From: UBA2211 sp049302755
Lineage (GTDB): Bacteria; Patescibacteriota; Minisyncoccia; Minisyncoccales; Minisyncoccaceae
DNA length: 64,000 nucleotides
Assembly (NCBI GenBank): GCA_049302755.1
Contig: JBAQMK010000002.1
Coordinates: 1 to 64,000 of the forward strand
Direction of reading: 5' to 3'
The notes beneath the pieces are model-generated. The model searched no databases, was not told the origin of the DNA, and saw only the letters and a list, made by a program, of their open reading frames with translations. Made by a program: the position numbers and the translations under genes. Positions 59,760-64,000 of the stretch are shown here, piece after piece. Within the stretch, counting starts at the first letter, position 1. Each line of letters begins with the position of its first letter.

Positions 59760-60032
59760 TTATCTAACAGCGTCTTTCAATCCTTTTCCAGCTTTGAATT
59801 TTGGAGTCTTCATTGCGGGGATCTTGATTTTTTCTCCAGTTTTAGGATTTCTTCCTTCTCTGGCTGCTCTGGCTCCTACTTTAAATGTTCCAAATCCTGT
59901 TAAGGTTACATCTCCACCTTTTGATAGAGTTTTTGTTATTTCTTCAATGATTGTGTTTAATGCCTCGGCAGCGTCTTTCTTTGCCATGGCTGTTTTCTTA
60001 ACGATTGCTTCTACAATGTCGTCTTTTGTCAT
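59760..60032 (-). CDS. hup: DNA-binding protein HU
   Basis: HU bends and compacts DNA as a dimer. The 90-aa protein begins MTKDDIVEAIVKKTAMAKKD; the DNA-binding arm contains GRNPKTGEKIKIPAMKTPKF and the fold motif VTLTGFGTFKVGARA is intact. It lies 44 nt downstream of rny. Confidence 0.96.
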   Translation of the reverse strand: MTKDDIVEAIVKKTAMAKKDAAEALNTIIEEITKTLSKGGDVTLTGFGTFKVGARAAREGRNPKTGEKIKIPAMKTPKFKAGKGLKDAVR

Positions 60033-60076
60033 TTTAGTGTATAAATTAATTCTTAATAATGATTATCGACCTTTTA

Positions 60077-61603
60077 TTATTTCGCATATTCAGTTACTCT
60101 CGACTCTCTTATCACCATAACTTTGATTTCTCCAGGATATTTTAATTCCTGTTGAATCTTCTGAGCCACTTCTCTAGCTAACTTATGAGCTGTTAAATCA
60201 TCTACTTCTTTCGGCTTAACAAATACCCTTAATTCCCTACCTCCTTGAATAGCGTATGATTTTTCAACTCCATTAAACGAATTAGCAATGTCTTCCAAAT
60301 CTTCCAATCTTTTTAAATAATTTTCCAAAGTATCTTTTCTGGCTCCCGGTCTGGCTCCTGATATTTGGTCGGCGGTTTGAACAATCACCGCTTCTGAACT
60401 TTCATACGGGTACTCTTCATGATGCGACCTCATCGCCGAAATGATGGCTGGGTCTATGTTAAATTTCTCTAAAATCTTGGCTCCAATATCAGTATGAGAC
60501 CCTTCTATCTTATAGTCAAGGGCTTTTCCTATATCATGCAATAAACCGGCTTTTTTGCAAAGAGCAACATTTAACCCTATTTCTGAAGCCAAAGCGGCCG
60601 CTAAATGAGCCACTTCGATCGAGTGATTTAGCACGTTTTGACCATAGCTGGTCCTGTATTGCAATCTTCCCAAAACTTGAACTAATTTTTCTGGAAGATC
60701 TAATACTCCAGTCTCGTAGACCGCAGCTTCTCCTGCCTCTCTTATCTTCTTATTTACTTCTTCGGTTGCTTTTTCAATTTCTGTTTCAACTCTGGCCGGT
60801 TGAATTCTGCCATCTCTCAATAATTTCTCCAAAGCAATCTTCGCTACTTCCCTTCTAACCGGATTAAAGCTGGAAATAATTACGAGCCCGGGTGTTTCAT
60901 CAACGATTAACTCAACTCCGGCAGCTTTTTCAAAAGCCCTAATGTTTCTTCCTTCTTTTCCGATAATCCTTCCTTTAATTTCTTCAGATGGAAGAACGAC
61001 TGAAGAAGTAGTTATTTCCTGTGTCTGAGGAAGAGCATAAGATTGAACTGCGGTTGCGATAATTTCTTTAGCTTTCTTTTCGTACTGTTCAACTCCTCTC
61101 AATTCAAGCTTTCTGATTCTTTCCAATACGTCTACCTCATATTCTTTTTCTGTTTTTTCTAATAGCTCAACTTTGGCCTGTTCTTTATTCAGTCCTGCTA
61201 TTTTTTCTAGTTTTTGAATAGATTCAACTCTTAAACGGTCGAGATCTTCTCTTATTTGTTTTACTTTTTCCAGTTTTTCAACTGCTTCTTTTTCTTTTTC
61301 TTCACTTTGCTTGTCCTTCACCTCTATTTCTTCTTCTTTCTTAAACAGTCTATTCTCCGCCTTAATCACCACTTTCTGTCTTTCTTCTAAATCAGTTGAT
61401 GTTTTCTTTTCTATTTCTTCTGCCTTTTCTTTGGCCTTAGCCATTATCTCTTCCGCAATCTGTCTGGTTTGAGCAATCTTCTTCTGAAGTTCCGCTTCAA
61501 TAGTTCCGGCTCTTTTTCTGGCAATCGACTGACGGATATAATAACCGACAATGCCTCCGACGAATAGCGAGATAATCGCTGCCGCAATCAATAATGTTTC
61601 CAT
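60077..61603 (-). CDS. rny: Ribonuclease Y
   Basis: RNase Y is a membrane-anchored endonuclease that starts mRNA decay. The start METLLIAAAIISLFVGG at 61603 gives the N-terminal anchor. A long coiled coil (residues 22-190), a KH domain (GRIIGKEGRNIRAFEKAAGV) and an HD domain with LLHDIGKALDYKIEGSHTD follow. It has 508 aa. A perfect 18-bp palindrome touches the start codon. An upstream in-frame ATG at 61630 lies before the palindrome and is less likely. Confidence 0.94.
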   Translation of the reverse strand: METLLIAAAIISLFVGGIVGYYIRQSIARKRAGTIEAELQKKIAQTRQIAEEIMAKAKEKAEEIEKKTSTDLEERQKVVIKAENRLFKKEEEIEVKDKQSEEKEKEAVEKLEKVKQIREDLDRLRVESIQKLEKIAGLNKEQAKVELLEKTEKEYEVDVLERIRKLELRGVEQYEKKAKEIIATAVQSYALPQTQEITTSSVVLPSEEIKGRIIGKEGRNIRAFEKAAGVELIVDETPGLVIISSFNPVRREVAKIALEKLLRDGRIQPARVETEIEKATEEVNKKIREAGEAAVYETGVLDLPEKLVQVLGRLQYRTSYGQNVLNHSIEVAHLAAALASEIGLNVALCKKAGLLHDIGKALDYKIEGSHTDIGAKILEKFNIDPAIISAMRSHHEEYPYESSEAVIVQTADQISGARPGARKDTLENYLKRLEDLEDIANSFNGVEKSYAIQGGRELRVFVKPKEVDDLTAHKLAREVAQKIQQELKYPGEIKVMVIRESRVTEYAK

Positions 61604-61621
61604 ATTTTCATATATGAAAAT
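61604..61621. repeat. Perfect 18-bp palindrome at the rny start codon
   Basis: ATTTTCATATATGAAAAT is its own reverse complement and lies immediately upstream of the rny ATG. In RNA it could form a small hairpin near the ribosome-binding region; in DNA it could be an operator. Confidence 0.65.
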
Positions 61622-61743
61622 TTGGCGCACAATAAATAATCAATTTTCAGTTTTAAAGTTTTTGACTAAAATTCATTCTTAAGATTATTAAATACTTACC
61701 AAAAATTCAAAATTAACGTTAATATACTTACAAATTTAGTATA

Positions 61744-61770
61744 ACAAAAAACCCTTGCAGGAGCAAGGGT
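61744..61770 (-). terminator. Terminator of the Gly-rich protein gene
   Basis: ACCCTTGC pairs with GCAAGGGT around a 4-nt loop; TTTTTTGTT follows on the minus strand. The stop codon is 14 nt upstream. Confidence 0.85.
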
Positions 61771-61783
61771 CTTTAAAAATCCG

Positions 61784-64000
61784 TTAAAAAGGCGATATTT
61801 CTTTCCAGGTTGGCAAAGCCGGCTTTGGATTAAGGTTCTTAATCCAAACTTGAGTTCTCAAGATGACATGGCCTTCGGTTGCATAACACCAACCGTCTTC
61901 GCCGTAGGCCGTACAATTACAATAAGAACCGGCTGACCAGCCCATTACAGAATTATGACCAGTCCAATCCCAGGTAAAGATTCTATTGCAACCGTTAACG
62001 GCATCACACCAATATGTATCTCTAGTATTTCCCGATGTTGTACCGGTGCAAACCGGTGTTCTTGAAGCAACGGTTGCCGTCTTACTGGTACTCATTAGCC
62101 AATCCCAGGTTGTCATGGTCGGATAATTGAATCTCCAATCTTGGTCAACACCGTGCCTATAAATTCTAACCGCCCCGGTCATCGAGCTTATATCCGCTCC
62201 ATCGACCAAAGCATCAACAGTCGTTGAAGGTAAGAATGAGACCGTATTAGTATCAGGATTCAAAGCTATGTCGTCAACAGTTCCCTGTCCGGCATTATTC
62301 CAATTCCATCCCTCTCTTCCTTTACCGATTAAAGTCCAACCTCCTCCATCGGTCACCATATCGCAATAGACTCGGAAAGCGGTAGAGATTGAACTTGGTT
62401 TTACCCAATAAATACCGTTGGTACGGGCAAGAGTATTGTAAATATATATTTGATTGCAGTCTGTACCCGGATTAGTTGCTGACATGCCCAAACCTCCTCC
62501 GATAACATATCGAACAATAACTGTACCGGAACCTCCGTTTCCGCCAGTACCTGTTAATAAATTCCAAGTACCGCCTCCGCCGCCGCCACCAGTACCATTT
62601 TCACCTGATTCTCCTATTCCCAATCCACCGTCACCGCCGCCGCCAATTCCACCAGCTGCATCGCCGACGATAGTATTATTGTTTCCGCCTCCGCCACCAC
62701 CGGCATAATAAATTGAACCACCGGTAATATTGTTGACTAATCCGGCTCCGCCTGAAGCACCATAAGCAGTAGAAGAATCTGAACCGGCTCCTCCCGCTCC
62801 TCCTCCACCACCGCCGCCACCACCGGCAATTAATCCATCTCCTCCGCTATTTCCTTGTAAAGCTGTTCCTGAAGCACCGGCAGTAGGACGCTCTCCGTCT
62901 CCTCCTCCTCCCGAGCCACCAACTAAAGCCGCCGAAAGTCCGGCTTGTCCGCCCGCTCCTCGACCGCCACCAATTGCTGTTATACTTCCAAAAATAGAAT
63001 TTTGTCCGCTTGTTCCATCGTCTAAATTAGATGCTGATCCTTTTCCTCCAGGACCAACGATAAGATTAATTGTTTGCCCAGAAGTAACTGAATATCCTTC
63101 GGTGTATATCATTCCGCCTCCTCCGCCGCCTCCACCACCATCTCCACCGCCACCGCCTCCTCCGGCAATCACCAAAACATCAACCGACTCTACATCGTCA
63201 GGAACTACCCAAGTAGCACTGCCTGTTCCAGTATATTTATTAACAATATACTGCCCGTAAGCTGATTGAGTAAGAAGTGGAACCGGAATATAGCGGATAA
63301 CAACAATGCCTGGATTACCATTCCCTGATGCGGCACCGGCATTACCGGCCGTACCTCGATAAGCATTACCTGAATCTCCAGGAGTTGTGCCCGAACCGGC
63401 AGTCAATACTCCGGATGTGACTAAAGTAGAATTAATATATCCTGAACCTCCTCCGCCACCACCCATAGTATTTGATTCACTATATCCTCCACCCGAACCA
63501 CCCCAATAACCTCCTCCTCCGCCACCACCATAACTATTAGTTCTGGTTGTTCCTCCCTGTAAAGCCCCCTGTCCTCCAGTACAATTAGCAGAAGTAGAAC
63601 TGGCATCGGCACCGGCCGCAGATTGAGTTCCCGGATTACCACCGTATGCAGTTTTTCCATCATACGGAGAAAATCCTGTTTGGCCAGTTGTTCCACCTCC
63701 CGCTCCTCCAGCATTTCCTGTCCCGGCACGACTACTGCCTCCTCCACCACCACCTCCGGCAACAATAATTGCATTTGCCTGAGAAATAGATGATGCAAAA
63801 AATCCAGAATAACCACCGGCTCCTCCGCCATAAATATTACCCGAGCCATTACACGAACCGGGGGCTCCGCCACCAGTCGCACCGGTTATACTATTAATTT
63901 GACCGGCTCCGCCAATTGCAACCATATATGTTGAATTACCGGTTGTGCTTACCGTTCCCTTGGCTGCTCCTCCCGCTCCTCCGGCTGCTCCATATCCCCA
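61784..64000 (-). CDS. Large Gly-rich surface protein with fibrinogen-like C-terminal domain (N-terminus beyond window)
   Basis: The reading frame is open to the window edge, so only the last 738 aa are seen and the start is unknown. Most of it is Gly-rich, with runs of 5-9 Gly, similar to Gly-rich domains of phage tail fibres and surface adhesins; the copy near 63000-63250 opens with SATWVVPDDVESVDVLVIAG. The last 229 aa (61787-62473) hold FRVYCDMVTDGGGWTLIGK, the start motif of fibrinogen-related/intelectin-like domains, and nine or more cysteines. It is probably a secreted adhesin binding a glycan or host surface. Confidence 0.8.
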   Translation of the reverse strand, partial: WGYGAAGGAGGAAKGTVSTTGNSTYMVAIGGAGQINSITGATGGGAPGSCNGSGNIYGGGAGGYSGFFASSISQANAIIVAGGGGGGGSSRAGTGNAGGAGGGTTGQTGFSPYDGKTAYGGNPGTQSAAGADASSTSANCTGGQGALQGGTTRTNSYGGGGGGGYWGGSGGGYSESNTMGGGGGGSGYINSTLVTSGVLTAGSGTTPGDSGNAYRGTAGNAGAASGNGNPGIVVIRYIPVPLLTQSAYGQYIVNKYTGTGSATWVVPDDVESVDVLVIAGGGGGGGDGGGGGGGGGMIYTEGYSVTSGQTINLIVGPGGKGSASNLDDGTSGQNSIFGSITAIGGGRGAGGQAGLSAALVGGSGGGGDGERPTAGASGTALQGNSGGDGLIAGGGGGGGGGAGGAGSDSSTAYGASGGAGLVNNITGGSIYYAGGGGGGNNNTIVGDAAGGIGGGGDGGLGIGESGENGTGGGGGGGTWNLLTGTGGNGGSGTVIVRYVIGGGLGMSATNPGTDCNQIYIYNTLARTNGIYWVKPSSISTAFRVYCDMVTDGGGWTLIGKGREGWNWNNAGQGTVDDIALNPDTNTVSFLPSTTVDALVDGADISSMTGAVRIYRHGVDQDWRFNYPTMTTWDWLMSTSKTATVASRTPVCTGTTSGNTRDTYWCDAVNGCNRIFTWDWTGHNSVMGWSAGSYCNCTAYGEDGWCYATEGHVILRTQVWIKNLNPKPALPTWKEISPF

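Noticed and set aside
62454..62708. Pro-rich forward ORF
   Set aside because: It is the complement of the Gly-rich coding repeats and an artefact of their composition.
1..64000. Recoded UGA (code 25), as in Gracilibacteria and SR1
   Set aside because: UGA serves as a stop in several genes (for example the methyltransferase and the PilV-like gene) and conserved proteins contain no in-frame UGA.

Overview
The window looks like part of a chromosome from a Patescibacteria (CPR) bacterium, most probably Parcubacteria. It is AT-rich and tightly packed, uses the standard bacterial code (UGA is a stop), and combines a full informational core with a type IV pilus locus, small VirB2-like pilins, a VirD4-like ATPase, and Cys-rich or Gly-rich surface proteins of the CPR kind. 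The lineage is inferred from gene content only; no rRNA gene is present to confirm it.

Layout. 1-4.3 kb: the N-terminus of a truncated prepilin, the forward rpsF-ssb-rpsR operon, convergent recA, and a 545-residue pilin-like protein with five Cys-rich repeats. 4.3-13.4 kb (minus): rpoB, rpoC and ftsK. 13.6-26.8 kb (minus): a long locus starting at pilM and running pilM-pilN-pilO-pilP-like-pilB-pilT-pilC-pilA-pilD, then four minor-pilin genes, ligA and rodA. 26.9-31.7 kb (plus): comF, dedA, rnhA, a Nudix gene and recG, with three tRNAs between them. 31.7-39.9 kb (minus): secD-secF, then a sigma-region-4/HARE-HTH protein, an uncharacterised membrane-anchored protein and a VirD4-like ATPase, and a tRNA-Glu followed by a glycosyltransferase. 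40-42.3 kb (plus): tsaD, prsW, hsp20. 42.3-51.3 kb (minus): rpsA, ftsH, tRNA-Ile, tRNA-Val, bL19, four more tRNAs, an MBL-fold gene, gyrA, a methyltransferase, three VirB2-like pilins and tRNA-Leu. 51.5-56.4 kb: a 3D-domain exported protein, a small nuclease-like islet lying between tRNAs, and tRNA-Pro, tRNA-Gly, an FAD oxidoreductase, tRNA-Ser, infB, rbfA and tRNA-Cys. 56.5-64 kb: a beta-helix membrane protein, a 38-aa basic peptide, a CPVC membrane protein with htrA, two forward tRNAs, HU, RNase Y, and the C-terminal part of a very Gly-rich protein with a fibrinogen-like domain.

How genes work together. The pilus genes (assembly ATPase PilB, retraction ATPase PilT, platform PilC, peptidase PilD, PilM/N/O) plus comF, ssb, recA and recG would suit DNA uptake and recombination. 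The VirD4-like and VirB2-like genes suggest a second, T4SS-related apparatus. Eighteen tRNAs were read from their cloverleafs, including the unusual tRNA-Ile(UAU) and tRNA-Arg(GCG).

The most striking signal is in expression architecture. Shine-Dalgarno sequences are almost absent. Near-consensus -10 boxes lie only 6-9 nt upstream of many start codons, which points to leaderless mRNAs. Several tRNAs end 2-3 nt before a start codon, so tRNA 3' processing would itself create a leaderless mRNA. One promoter sits inside a terminator hairpin. No CRISPR array, insertion sequence or rRNA was found, and no gene-free stretch exceeds 300 bases.
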